From: Ketobacter alkanivorans
GTDB lineage: Bacteria; Pseudomonadota; Gammaproteobacteria; Pseudomonadales; Ketobacteraceae
Direction of reading: 5' to 3'
NCBI RefSeq assembly: GCF_002863865.1
Contig: NZ_CP022684.1
Span: forward strand, 702,931-766,930
Length of the DNA: 64,000 nucleotides
The notes below the pieces were generated by a model. It had not been told where the DNA came from. It did no database searches and saw only the letters and a list, made by a program, of their open reading frames with translations. Shown piece after piece: positions 18,963 through 27,847 of this stretch. Position numbers and translations under genes: made by a program. Numbering within the stretch: the stretch's first letter is position 1; each line of letters begins with the position of its first letter.

Positions 18963-19808
18963 CTATTCAGGTCGAAACTCCACTTGGCACTGGCTTAACA
19001 CCACATTGCCTTTCTGGGTTTCAACCTGCATTAACGCCATGCCGGGTTCGGTTTTCCAGATACGGGTGATAATGCTGTCTCCCATATACACCTGATCAGA
19101 AAAGCGACCACTCATGGAGACAAAACGGGCAGGATCACCGCCACACAACGAGGACAATGCCGCGCGCCCGGCGAAGCCATAGGTACACAAGCCATGCAGA
19201 AAGGGCCGCTCAAACCCGCCAAACTTGGCAAAATTCGGGTCTATGTGAATGGGGTTACGATCCCCGGTGAGACGATACAGGGCAGCCTGCTCGGCGCGGG
19301 TGACATCCTCCACAACGACATCGGGATCACGCTCAGGAATGATCAGCGCCGGTGCTGATACGCCCCGCTCACCGCCAAAGCCTCCGGCTGCGCGTATAAA
19401 AAGCGTGGCATAGGTCGTGAACAGCGGGCCCTCATCGTCGGACACCGCGCATTCAACGCCAATAACCGCCGCCTTGCCCTTGTCCCAAACCTCCGCAATG
19501 CTGCCCACTGCCGTAGCCTTACCGCTGGCCGGGATGGGTCGGTGCAGGGTAATTTTCTGCTCCCCGTGCAACAGCATCGCCAGGTTAAACTGCACCTGCC
19601 CCATAACCGCACCCATCACGTTCAGGCCAGGGATCACCGCAAAGGTAGGCAGCACCTTAGGGCCGCGCGCCTCATACACAAAGTCCAATTCCTGCTCGGG
19701 CTTACAACCCACCGCCAAAGCATACAGTTGAACATCTTTCTCATTCCATGTGATATCGATTGGATCAGTGGACAACCCGACCAAATCCGCTGAAATAGGC
19801 TGCGCCAT
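18963..19808 (-). CDS. MaoC-like hydratase 2 (R-specific enoyl-CoA hydratase-like)
   Basis: A double hot-dog protein of about 281 aa. The hydratase-2 signature YRLTGDRNPIHIDP with its catalytic Asp and His is at about 195-208, followed by GFERPFLHGLC. Enzymes of this type hydrate trans-2-enoyl-CoA to (R)-3-hydroxyacyl-CoA, supplying PHA synthesis or an alternative beta-oxidation. Start: GAGGGAA is well spaced for the ATG at 19808 but too close to another ATG at 19814. The SCP-2 gene lies immediately upstream on the same strand, with a terminator hairpin between. Together they match the C-terminal two domains of eukaryotic peroxisomal MFE-2. Confidence 0.88.
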   Translation of the reverse strand: MAQPISADLVGLSTDPIDITWNEKDVQLYALAVGCKPEQELDFVYEARGPKVLPTFAVIPGLNVMGAVMGQVQFNLAMLLHGEQKITLHRPIPASGKATAVGSIAEVWDKGKAAVIGVECAVSDDEGPLFTTYATLFIRAAGGFGGERGVSAPALIIPERDPDVVVEDVTRAEQAALYRLTGDRNPIHIDPNFAKFGGFERPFLHGLCTYGFAGRAALSSLCGGDPARFVSMSGRFSDQVYMGDSIITRIWKTEPGMALMQVETQKGNVVLSQCQVEFRPE

Positions 19809-19842
19809 GGACATTTCCCTCAGTGTCTTTTTGTTATTGGCA

Positions 19843-19876
19843 TAAAAAAACCCGCTCTGTTTCACCAGGGCGGGTT
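19843..19876 (-). terminator. Rho-independent terminator after the SCP-2 gene
   Basis: On the minus strand, AACCCGCCCTG and CAGAGCGGGTT form an 11-bp stem with one G-U pair and a short loop, followed by seven U residues. It lies between the SCP-2 stop and the MaoC start, so read-through to MaoC would be limited or MaoC has its own promoter. Confidence 0.85.
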
Positions 19877-19903
19877 CTCAATTCACGAAGATCAAACCAG
19901 CAA

Positions 19904-20296
19904 TTAAGCGGCAGTGATTTCCAGAATTTGTTTTTGCAGAGCTTTCTGATCGGCAGAAGGCTGAACAGTTTGCATAGCCATCAGCTTGCTCATGTCACCT
20001 TCAATTTTGATTTGACCAGACATGAAGCCTTGCATACCGGCAGACTGGTCGTTGTCGATGAACAGACGGTGAGCCAGATCAACAGGCAGGATCATCTTAG
20101 TAGGCGCGCTGTCGTGGTGACCTTTTTCGATCATGCCAGCATTCAGGCAGATGTCCACGTCGCCGAAATCAGTACCGTTAACAGTGATATTGATAACCAG
20201 GTCGTGCATAGCCGCAGGCACTTCCAGATCACCCGCCGCCGCTTTCAGTTCAGCAACTTTGGTAAACCAATCTTCAGACAGGAACTTGAGACTCAT
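19904..20296 (-). CDS. SCP-2 sterol/lipid-transfer domain protein
   Basis: A 130-aa single SCP-2 domain protein. This fold binds fatty acids, fatty acyl-CoA and sterols in a hydrophobic tunnel; bacterial members have poorly known roles. The repeating beta pattern from 33 to 65, the segment AHRLFIDNDQSAGMQGFMSGQIKIEGDM and the helical end match the family. AGGAG lies 6 bases before the ATG. A strong terminator follows the gene. Its position directly before a hydratase-2 gene suggests a role in acyl-CoA handling. Confidence 0.88.
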   Translation of the reverse strand: MSLKFLSEDWFTKVAELKAAAGDLEVPAAMHDLVINITVNGTDFGDVDICLNAGMIEKGHHDSAPTKMILPVDLAHRLFIDNDQSAGMQGFMSGQIKIEGDMSKLMAMQTVQPSADQKALQKQILEITAA

Positions 20297-20464
20297 TATC
20301 TTCTCCTATGAATTTTTATTCTCGCTATCAGGGATGTCCCAGTAGCCTTTATACGCTGATCAATCAAACGACTGTTCGAGACGCTGTCAGCTAACTTATA
20401 AAATCCCCACCCCAAAGACAATAGCCTTTTGCACCAGGCACCCGTGTTTTTTGGTCAATTGCCC

Positions 20465-20503
20465 GTAAAAACAAATGGGCGGCCCTGTAAAAGCCGCCCA
20501 TTT
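20465..20503 (-). terminator. Rho-independent terminator after amtB
   Basis: A perfect 11-bp stem (AAATGGGCGGC pairing with GCCGCCCATTT) with a 9-base loop is followed on the minus strand by GTTTTTAC. It begins about 38 bases beyond the amtB stop. Confidence 0.87.
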
Positions 20504-20541
20504 ATTAAACTATTCAATAATTTCAACAGTTTGACAGTGCT

Positions 20542-21855
20542 CTAGCGAATGTCGTATCCACGCTCTTCGTGCAGCGCAATATCCAGGCCTTCTGTCTCCT
20601 GATCTTCGCTGACACGCAAGCCCAGCAGCGCATCCACCACTTTCAGCAGTATCCAGGACACCACAGCGGTATAACCAAAGGTCGCCACGATCCCGATTGC
20701 TTGCACTTTCAACTGCGATCCGATGGTGGCGTTATCTCCACCAAAGCCCAAACCGCTGAATACACCCAGCTCGGTAGAACAGAACACACCCACCAGGAAC
20801 GTGCCCAGTATGCCGCCAACACCGTGCACCGGGAACACATCCAAAGAATCATCGATCTTCAAACGTTGCTTAACAAACATGGTGGCGTAGAAACAGATCA
20901 CACCCGCACACAAACCAATCACCAGCGCCGCCGCAGGGCCAACCGAGCCGGATGCTGGGGTAATCGTACCCAAACCGGCAACCATACCGGTCACAATACC
21001 CAATACCGAGGGCTTGCCATGACGCACCCACTCACACGCCATCCAGGCTAACGAACCGGCTGCAGCAGAGATATGGGTTACCAGCAACGCCATAGCCGCA
21101 TTACCATTGGCCGCCAACGCACTGCCGGCATTAAAACCAAACCAGCCCACCCACAGCATACCGGCACCGGTAACGGTCATGGTCATGTTATGAGGCATCA
21201 TAACCGTGGTGGGAAACCCTCTGCGAGGGCCCATCACCAACGCCGCCACCAGCGCTGCAACCGCGGCAGTGATGTGAACCACAGAACCACCGGCAAAGTC
21301 TAAAAAGCCCATCTCGGCCAGCCAGCCACCGCCCCACACCCAATGACACACCGGCGCATACACCAGTAACAGCCAGGCGGAACTGAACAACAACATAGAC
21401 GAAAAACGCATACGCTCAGCAAACGCACCCACAATCAAAGCCGGGGTAATAATGGCGAAGGTCATTTGAAACGCAGCAAACAGAACGGCAGGGATATCAC
21501 CATTAAGGCTATCAACCGTCATGGCGGCAAACAGCACGTTACCAAAGTCACCGATAAAGGCACCCTGCTCATCCAGCGAACCAAATGCCATGGTGTAGCC
21601 CACCACAAACCACAGAATTGACATCAGGCAAGTCAGCGTAAAGCACTGCATCAGCACCGACAGCACGTTTTTTGAACGCACCAACCCACCGTAGAACAGC
21701 GATAAACCTGGAATGGTCATAAACAGTACCAACGCAGTGGCCGTGAGGATCCACGCCGTGTTGGCACCACTGAGATCATCAGCGAAGGATAATGAAGGAA
21801 TAGATAGAAACAGCGACGCAAGCAAGGCCCGCTGCAGGTTGCCTTTACCAAACAT
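20542..21855 (-). CDS. amtB: Ammonium transporter AmtB
   Basis: Inner-membrane trimeric ammonium channel of 437 aa. A cleavable signal peptide (about 1-25) precedes 11 membrane helices, as in E. coli AmtB. The pore histidines are in CHWVWGGG (about 168) and FPVHGVGG (about 318). GAFAERMRFSS and the PHNMTM segment are family-typical. glnK lies 74 bases upstream on the same strand. GlnK and AmtB normally form a complex that shuts the channel when nitrogen is plentiful. A strong terminator follows. Confidence 0.96.
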   Translation of the reverse strand: MFGKGNLQRALLASLFLSIPSLSFADDLSGANTAWILTATALVLFMTIPGLSLFYGGLVRSKNVLSVLMQCFTLTCLMSILWFVVGYTMAFGSLDEQGAFIGDFGNVLFAAMTVDSLNGDIPAVLFAAFQMTFAIITPALIVGAFAERMRFSSMLLFSSAWLLLVYAPVCHWVWGGGWLAEMGFLDFAGGSVVHITAAVAALVAALVMGPRRGFPTTVMMPHNMTMTVTGAGMLWVGWFGFNAGSALAANGNAAMALLVTHISAAAGSLAWMACEWVRHGKPSVLGIVTGMVAGLGTITPASGSVGPAAALVIGLCAGVICFYATMFVKQRLKIDDSLDVFPVHGVGGILGTFLVGVFCSTELGVFSGLGFGGDNATIGSQLKVQAIGIVATFGYTAVVSWILLKVVDALLGLRVSEDQETEGLDIALHEERGYDIR

Positions 21856-21929
21856 TAAATTACACCCCTTGAAGGTAGATAGTTATAAATTGGCCTTTGT
21901 TAAACAAATTTACCGGTCGCAGAAATGCG

Positions 21930-22331
<402 letters not shown>

Positions 22332-22363
22332 CTATTGTGGTGCTACTGCACCATAAAAGAGCA

Positions 22364-22379
22364 TGCAGAATGTGGGCCA
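22364..22379 (-). promoter_or_regulatory. Candidate sigma-54 promoter for glnK-amtB
   Basis: Minus-strand TGGCCCACATTCTGCA matches the -24/-12 consensus TGGCAC-N5-TTGCA at all but two positions, with the required GG-N10-GC spacing. The predicted start is near 22353, about 85 bases before glnK. Nitrogen-regulated glnK-amtB units commonly use this promoter class. Confidence 0.7.
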
Positions 22380-22542
22380 TCTGGATATTTCTATATATAT
22401 CAATATGTTAGGAATTTTCAGGATAGAGCTTTCACGAAAAACGCACTTATGAAGCGCACCGCGGACCATTTGCGCACCGTTATAGAGCATTCCCTGACAC
22501 CTCCAAAGGGGTATAAGGGGTACAAGAGGTGATTACCCTTAG

Positions 22543-22556
22543 TTGACTTGAATCAA
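22543..22556 (+). promoter_or_regulatory. Anr/FNR-like box upstream of ccoNOQP
   Basis: TTGAC-TTGA-ATCAA differs at one base from the Anr/FNR consensus TTGAT-N4-ATCAA. Its centre at 22549.5 is about 41.5 bases before a start near 22591, given the TATAAT -10 at 22578-22583. This is the class II activator position and predicts induction at low oxygen. Confidence 0.8.
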
Positions 22557-22577
22557 CAACATAAGGGCGATCACTCC

Positions 22578-22583
22578 TATAAT
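22578..22583 (+). promoter_or_regulatory. -10 element of the ccoN promoter
   Basis: A perfect TATAAT hexamer lies about 100 bases before ccoN. No good -35 exists at the usual distance; the Anr/FNR-like box occupies that place, as at activator-dependent promoters. Confidence 0.65.
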
Positions 22584-22679
22584 GCAGACTGCTATTTTTG
22601 ATGATGGCACTTTCTGCTCTCGTGAGAGAAACCGTAGTAACCGTGTGTGTTCAATCACTCAACACAGGAATGACACTCA

Positions 22680-24107
22680 ATGAGTAATACTCCAGCTGCA
22701 ACGCCGCAATACGATTATGGTGTCGTTAAGCAATTTTCGGTCATGACCGTTGTCTGGGGCATCGTGGGGATGGCTGTCGGCGTGTTTATCGCTGCCCAGC
22801 TCGCCTTCCCGGCCTTGAACTTTGATCTACCCTGGCTGACGTACAGTCGCCTGCGCCCCCTTCATACCAATGCAGTTATTTTCGCATTCGGTGGCTGCGC
22901 GCTGATGGCAACGTCCTTCTATGTGGTTCAACGCACTTGCCAAACCGGCCTCTTCGCTCCGGGGTTGGCCAAGTTTGTGTTCTGGGGATGGCAGCTTGTC
23001 ATAGTGTTGGCGGCAGTAACGTTGCCCCTGGGTATATCCTCAGCAAAAGAATACGCCGAGCTGGAATGGCCCATCGACATTCTGATCGCCGTTGTTTGGG
23101 TAGCCTACGCCGTCGTGTTTTTCGGCACGATTACCAAACGCACAACTTCGCATATTTATGTGGCTAACTGGTTCTATGGTGCGTTCATCATCACCGTAGC
23201 CCTGCTGCACATCGTAAACAGCATGGCGATTCCGGTCACGTTAACCAAGTCCTACTCCGTGTACGCGGGTGCCATGGACGCCATGATCCAGTGGTGGTAC
23301 GGCCACAACGCGGTTGGCTTCTTCCTGACGGCAGGCTTCCTGGGCATGATGTACTACTTTGTACCCAAGCAAGCAGGACGCCCTGTGTACTCTTATCGTC
23401 TGTCGATCGTACATTTCTGGGCACTGATCTCCATTTACATGTGGGCTGGCCCTCACCACCTGCATTACACCGCGCTGCCTGATTGGGCACAGTCCATCGG
23501 CATGGTGTTCTCTCTGGTTCTGCTTGCACCATCCTGGGGCGGCATGATCAACGGTATCATGACTCTTTCCGGCGCATGGGAAAAACTGCGGGATGATCCG
23601 GTTATCCGCTTCCTGATTGTGGCACTGTCATTCTATGGGATGTCTACGTTTGAAGGCCCCATGATGTCCATCAAGACAGTAAATGCGCTGTCTCACTACA
23701 CTGACTGGACCATCGGCCACGTACACTCAGGTGCTCTGGGCTGGGTTGCCATGATCTCCATTGGCTCTATTTATGCTCTGATTCCCTGGTTGTATGGCAA
23801 AAAAGAAATGCACAATGTCGGCCTGGTTAACACCCATTTCTGGCTGGCCACTATCGGTACTGTTCTGTACATCGCCTCCATGTGGGTTGCCGGTATTTCT
23901 CAAGGCCTGATGTGGCGTGCAGTGAACGACGACGGCACCCTGACCTACACCTTCGTAGAAGCCCTGAAAGCAACCTACCCCTACTACGTAGTGCGCATGA
24001 TTGGCGGCTTGGTGTTCTTGTCCGGCATGTTCCTGATGGCATACAACGTCTTCAAGACCATGAATTCCCCTGCCGCTTCTGGCAACACTGCTGCACAGCC
24101 AGCTTAA
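22680..24107 (+). CDS. ccoN: cbb3-type cytochrome c oxidase subunit I (CcoN)
   Basis: The catalytic heme-copper subunit of the high-affinity terminal oxidase, reducing O2 to water. The 475-aa polytopic protein has the heme and CuB histidines in [28 protein letters not shown] and [10 protein letters not shown]. It opens the ccoNOQP operon behind a low-oxygen-type promoter, with AGGAATG as ribosome site. The C-terminal tail is short and Ala/Ser-rich. Confidence 0.97.
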   Translation: MSNTPAATPQYDYGVVKQFSVMTVVWGIVGMAVGVFIAAQLAFPALNFDLPWLTYSRLRPLHTNAVIFAFGGCALMATSFYVVQRTCQTGLFAPGLAKFVFWGWQLVIVLAAVTLPLGISSAKEYAELEWPIDILIAVVWVAYAVVFFGTITKRTTSHIYVANWFYGAFIITVALLHIVNSMAIPVTLTKSYSVYAGAMDAMIQWWYGHNAVGFFLTAGFLGMMYYFVPKQAGRPVYSYRLSIVHFWALISIYMWAGPHHLHYTALPDWAQSIGMVFSLVLLAPSWGGMINGIMTLSGAWEKLRDDPVIRFLIVALSFYGMSTFEGPMMSIKTVNALSHYTDWTIGHVHSGALGWVAMISIGSIYALIPWLYGKKEMHNVGLVNTHFWLATIGTVLYIASMWVAGISQGLMWRAVNDDGTLTYTFVEALKATYPYYVVRMIGGLVFLSGMFLMAYNVFKTMNSPAASGNTAAQPA

Positions 24108-24119
24108 GGAGTAGAGAAG

Positions 24120-24734
24120 ATGGCTAAGACACATGAAATAGTCGAAAAGAACGTTGGCTTGATGATCATCCTGACGCTGGTAGCGGTGAGCTTCGGTGGC
24201 CTGGTTGAGATCGTTCCCCTGTTCTTCCAAAAACAGACCACTCAGCCCATAGAAGGCCTGAAGCCCTGGACTGCACTGCAGCTGGAAGGCCGCGACGTAT
24301 ATATCCGTGAGGGTTGCAACACCTGCCACTCACAGATGATTCGCCCGTTCCGTGCTGAAACCGAGCGCTACGGTCATTACAGCGTTGCCGGTGAACACGT
24401 CTATGAGCATCCCTTCCTGTGGGGCTCCAAGCGTACCGGCCCTGATCTGGCTCGCGTTGGTCAACGTTACAGTGATCAGTGGCATTACGATCACCTGATG
24501 GATCCCCGTGATGTGGTTCCCGAATCCAATATGCCCGGTTTCCCCTGGCTGGACGAGAACATCCTCACCGGCGACATCACCGGTGCCAAGATGGAAGCGC
24601 TGCGTGCTGTAGGCGTGCCGTACACCGATGCAGACATTGCGGGTGCCAAAGCGGCGGTTGAAGGCAAGAAAGAAATGGACGCGCTCATCGCGTACTTGCA
24701 GGGATTGGGTACGTTCCTCAGTGTGAAGAGGTAA
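24120..24734 (+). CDS. ccoO: cbb3-type cytochrome c oxidase subunit II (CcoO)
   Basis: Membrane-anchored mono-heme cytochrome c that passes electrons to CcoN. The 204-aa protein has one N-terminal membrane helix (about 12-33) and a heme c site CNTCH at residues 66-70. The axial methionine lies in the SNMPGFPWL segment. It is translated 12 bases after ccoN. Confidence 0.97.
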   Translation: MAKTHEIVEKNVGLMIILTLVAVSFGGLVEIVPLFFQKQTTQPIEGLKPWTALQLEGRDVYIREGCNTCHSQMIRPFRAETERYGHYSVAGEHVYEHPFLWGSKRTGPDLARVGQRYSDQWHYDHLMDPRDVVPESNMPGFPWLDENILTGDITGAKMEALRAVGVPYTDADIAGAKAAVEGKKEMDALIAYLQGLGTFLSVKR

Positions 24735-24739
24735 CCCAT

Positions 24740-24922
24740 ATGGATATCAATACTTGGCGCGGCATCGCAACAGTATTGGCATTCGTCGCCTTTATCGGTG
24801 TGTGCTGGTGGACATTCAGCGCACGCCGCAAGAAAGGTTTTGATGATGCAGCCAATCTGCCGTTTGCAGACGACGCCAACCACGAGAACACCCTCAAGCA
24901 CGAAAAAGGGCATGGAGATTAA
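24740..24922 (+). CDS. ccoQ: cbb3 oxidase subunit CcoQ
   Basis: A 60-aa protein with one membrane helix (about 8-26), a basic ARRKKGF stretch and an acidic tail, the usual CcoQ/FixQ layout. CcoQ helps assemble or stabilise the CcoNOP complex. It lies 5 bases after ccoO and 3 before ccoP. Confidence 0.94.
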   Translation: MDINTWRGIATVLAFVAFIGVCWWTFSARRKKGFDDAANLPFADDANHENTLKHEKGHGD

Positions 24923-24925
24923 AGA

Positions 24926-25825
24926 ATGACTGGTATTGATTTTACACAAGGCTGGGTGAATGGTTGGATCATAACCATCGTCCTGATCAATCTGCTGGGT
25001 TGCCTGTGGCTGCTCTGGTGGACGCGCAAGCGCCCCGAAGACCCAATTAAAGACGGCGAATCCATGGGCCACTCTTTTGATGGCATCGAAGAACTGAACA
25101 ACCCCCTGCCCCACTGGTGGTTGAATCTGTTCTATATCACCATTATTTTTGCGTTCATCTACCTCACGCTCTATCCCGGCTGGGGTGATGCCAAAGGCGT
25201 ATTGGGGTGGACCTCAGTAAGCCAGTGGGAAACTGAAGTAGAGAAAGCAGAAAACCGCTATGACCGTTTGTTCGAAGAGTATGCCCAGATCCCAATGGAA
25301 CAACTGGCTACCAACGATGAAGTCATAAAAACCGGCCAGCGTTTGTTTGGTAACAACTGCGCCATCTGTCACGGTTCCGATGCTCGCGGCAACAAGGGCT
25401 ACCCCAACCTGACCGACAGCGACTGGCTGTATGGTGGGTCTCCTGAAAAAATCAAAGAGACTCTCAACAACGGACGCAGCGGCATGATGCCTGCTCTGGG
25501 CGCAGCCCTGGGTGAAGAAGGCGTGAAAAATGTCGTGGCCTATGTGCTGAGCCTGAGCGGACGTACCGGTGCCGGTAACGCCGAAGCCGGTAAAGAAAAG
25601 TTCAACATGATGTGTGCGGCCTGCCACGGCCCCGATGCCAAAGGCAATCACATGCTGGGCGCGCCCAACCTGACCGACAACATCTGGTTATACGGTGGAA
25701 CCGAGGCCATCATCACAGAAACCATCAACGGCGGACGCCAAGGCAAAATGCCTGTGTTTAAAGATAAACTGACCCCAGCAAAGATTCACGTTCTGGCGGC
25801 CTATGTTTATAGCTTAAGCAAGTAA
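24926..25825 (+). CDS. ccoP: cbb3-type cytochrome c oxidase subunit III (CcoP)
   Basis: Di-heme cytochrome c that takes electrons from soluble cytochrome c or the bc1 complex. The 299-aa product has two N-terminal membrane helices (about 12-32 and 62-82), then heme c sites CAICH at 145-149 and CAACH at 230-234, with axial methionines in the SGMMPALG and GKMPVFKD segments. A strong terminator follows, closing the structural operon. Confidence 0.97.
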   Translation: MTGIDFTQGWVNGWIITIVLINLLGCLWLLWWTRKRPEDPIKDGESMGHSFDGIEELNNPLPHWWLNLFYITIIFAFIYLTLYPGWGDAKGVLGWTSVSQWETEVEKAENRYDRLFEEYAQIPMEQLATNDEVIKTGQRLFGNNCAICHGSDARGNKGYPNLTDSDWLYGGSPEKIKETLNNGRSGMMPALGAALGEEGVKNVVAYVLSLSGRTGAGNAEAGKEKFNMMCAACHGPDAKGNHMLGAPNLTDNIWLYGGTEAIITETINGGRQGKMPVFKDKLTPAKIHVLAAYVYSLSK

Positions 25826-25840
25826 GTTTGACTAAAATCG

Positions 25841-25872
25841 GGGCGCGCCACCCTCAGGTGCGCGCCCTTTTT
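25841..25872 (+). terminator. Rho-independent terminator after ccoP
   Basis: GGGCGCGC and GCGCGCCC form an 8-bp GC stem with an 11-base loop, followed by five T residues. It separates ccoNOQP from the assembly genes. Confidence 0.88.
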
Positions 25873-25903
25873 ATCATCAGCACGCTGTAGAGCAGGTGAA
25901 GAG

Positions 25904-27310
25904 ATGTCAACGCCCGATAAGATTGCAGTGAAAGAAATCAACCCGCAGGATAGCGGCGATCTATATAAAAAACGGGAAAAGATATATCAGCGACACCTCT
26001 CAGGATTTTTCCAAAACATTCGGATTGTTACGATCTGGATTACCTTGGGCGTCTACTTTCTAGGCCCTTGGCTGTCATGGGATAGCCGTCAGGCGGTCCT
26101 GTTCGATCTACCCGAGCGCAAATTTTACATATTCTGGTTTACCTTCTGGCCACAGGATTTCCTCTACCTATCCTGGCTGTTAATCATTGCCGCTTTTGCC
26201 CTGTTTTTCTTCACCGTACTGGCCGGCCGGGTCTGGTGTGGTTATACCTGTCCGCAAACGGTATGGACAACGTTCTTTATGTGGATAGAACACATCACAG
26301 AGGGCGACCGCCACCAGCGCATCAAACTGGATGCGCAGCCCATGTCCACCAAGAAATTCGTTAAAAAATTCATGAAACACAGCCTGTGGTTGGCGCTCTC
26401 CTTCTGGACAGCGTTTACCTTCGTAGGCTACTTCGCCCCGGTGCGCGAGCTGTGGTTTGACCTGTTCTACCTGAACGTGTCCGGCTGGGCACTGTTCTGG
26501 ATGTTCTTTTTCACTGTAGCCACATACACCAACGCCGGCTGGCTGAGAGAGCAAGTATGCATGTACATGTGCCCATACGCTCGCTTCCAGAGCGTTATGT
26601 TCGATCGCGACACGCTCATAGTGACCTACGATGAAGCTCGCGGTGAGCCCCGTGGAGCCCGTAAAAAAACTGCCAACCCGGATGAAATGGGATTGGGCTC
26701 CTGCATCAACTGTCAGATGTGCGTACAAGTCTGCCCCACTGGCATTGATATCCGCAACGGTCTGCAATACGAATGCATCGGCTGTGCAGCCTGTATCGAC
26801 GCCTGCGACTCCATAATGGATCAGATGAACTACCCCCGTGGATTGATTAAGTATTCCACCGAGAACGCCATCGAAGGCAAGCCCATACATATCTTACGGC
26901 CAAGGCTGATTGGTTATGGCGTTGTACTGGGTCTGATGATCATCACCTTCCTGTCCACGGTGTATTCCCGCGTGCCGCTGGAACTGGACATCATCCGGGA
27001 TCGCAATGCGCTCTATCGCGAAACCTGGCAAGGTACCGTTGAAAACACTTACACGCTGAAGATCATGAACAAAACTCAGGCCGCCCAGGACTACCACATT
27101 GATGTTTCCGGCCTGGACAACATCATCCCCCATATACCCAAAGAAGTAAGTACTTTGGCGGGAGAACTGTTAACCTTAGTGGTGACTCTGGAAATGAAAC
27201 CGGAGGACATCAAGCAACGCAACTCCACCGTGTATTTCACGGTGAAATCCGCCAGCGATCCATCACAGGAAGTGACCGAAGAAAGCCGATTCCTGAGCCC
27301 TCGCAACTAA
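25904..27310 (+). CDS. ccoG: cbb3 oxidase copper-assembly protein CcoG
   Basis: Membrane iron-sulfur protein thought to reduce Cu(II) to Cu(I) for insertion into CcoN. The 468-aa protein has membrane segments near 37-58, 84-108, 160-178 and 190-210, a CxxxC-type GYTCPQT motif, and two [4Fe-4S] ferredoxin sites at Cys267/270/273/277 and Cys291/294/297/301. The C-terminal 130 residues form an Ig-like periplasmic domain (IG_FixG type). GAAGAG lies just before the ATG. It opens the assembly operon ccoG-fixH-ccoI-ccoS. Confidence 0.96.
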   Translation: MSTPDKIAVKEINPQDSGDLYKKREKIYQRHLSGFFQNIRIVTIWITLGVYFLGPWLSWDSRQAVLFDLPERKFYIFWFTFWPQDFLYLSWLLIIAAFALFFFTVLAGRVWCGYTCPQTVWTTFFMWIEHITEGDRHQRIKLDAQPMSTKKFVKKFMKHSLWLALSFWTAFTFVGYFAPVRELWFDLFYLNVSGWALFWMFFFTVATYTNAGWLREQVCMYMCPYARFQSVMFDRDTLIVTYDEARGEPRGARKKTANPDEMGLGSCINCQMCVQVCPTGIDIRNGLQYECIGCAACIDACDSIMDQMNYPRGLIKYSTENAIEGKPIHILRPRLIGYGVVLGLMIITFLSTVYSRVPLELDIIRDRNALYRETWQGTVENTYTLKIMNKTQAAQDYHIDVSGLDNIIPHIPKEVSTLAGELLTLVVTLEMKPEDIKQRNSTVYFTVKSASDPSQEVTEESRFLSPRN

Positions 27311-27340
27311 CTATCTGTAGTGGAATATGTGGTGCATGCA

Positions 27341-27847
27341 ATGACACAAATCGAATCCAAACCCTGGTACCGCCAATTTTGGCCCTGGTTCCTGATCGCC
27401 ATTCCATCCAGCTCTGTTGTAATGGGTGTAGTGATGATCAACTTGGCCATGAGTGGCAACGACAGCCTGGTACGAAAAGACTGGTATAAGGATGGCATGG
27501 CCATCAACCAGCGCATGGAAAAACGCCTTAAAGCCAAACAAATGGGCATCAAGGCAGCCCTGACGCTGGATCAGCAGACCGGTGACCTGTTTGTGGATGC
27601 CGACAACATTGATGTGCGCACCGAAACTGAACTGACCTTGCAGTTGATCCACCCGACCCTGGAAAAAAACGACCGCACCTTGCAGCTCTATTTGGCCCCC
27701 AATGACCGCTACTACGCCAAGTTGGATTTTGAGCCCAAAGGCATGTACTACCTTCTGCTGACAACCGCCTCCGAAACCTGGGAAATAGAAAGCAGCGTCA
27801 ACTTCAGCAACCCACTCAAGCGGCAGGAACTCGTTCCCAGCAGCTGA
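27341..27847 (+). CDS. fixH: cbb3 oxidase assembly protein FixH/CcoH
   Basis: Small membrane protein needed for cbb3 maturation. The chosen ATG gives 168 aa beginning MTQIESKPWYRQFWPW, typical of the gammaproteobacterial family; a GTG seven codons upstream (27320) is less likely. One membrane helix (about 15-37) is followed by a periplasmic beta domain. The stop overlaps the ccoI start by one base (TGATG), indicating translational coupling. Confidence 0.9.
   Translation: MTQIESKPWYRQFWPWFLIAIPSSSVVMGVVMINLAMSGNDSLVRKDWYKDGMAINQRMEKRLKAKQMGIKAALTLDQQTGDLFVDADNIDVRTETELTLQLIHPTLEKNDRTLQLYLAPNDRYYAKLDFEPKGMYYLLLTTASETWEIESSVNFSNPLKRQELVPSS

Noticed and set aside
26180..26890. A long minus-strand frame opposite ccoG
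   Set aside because: ccoG is certain by motif and operon; the opposite frame has no ribosome site or recognisable protein.
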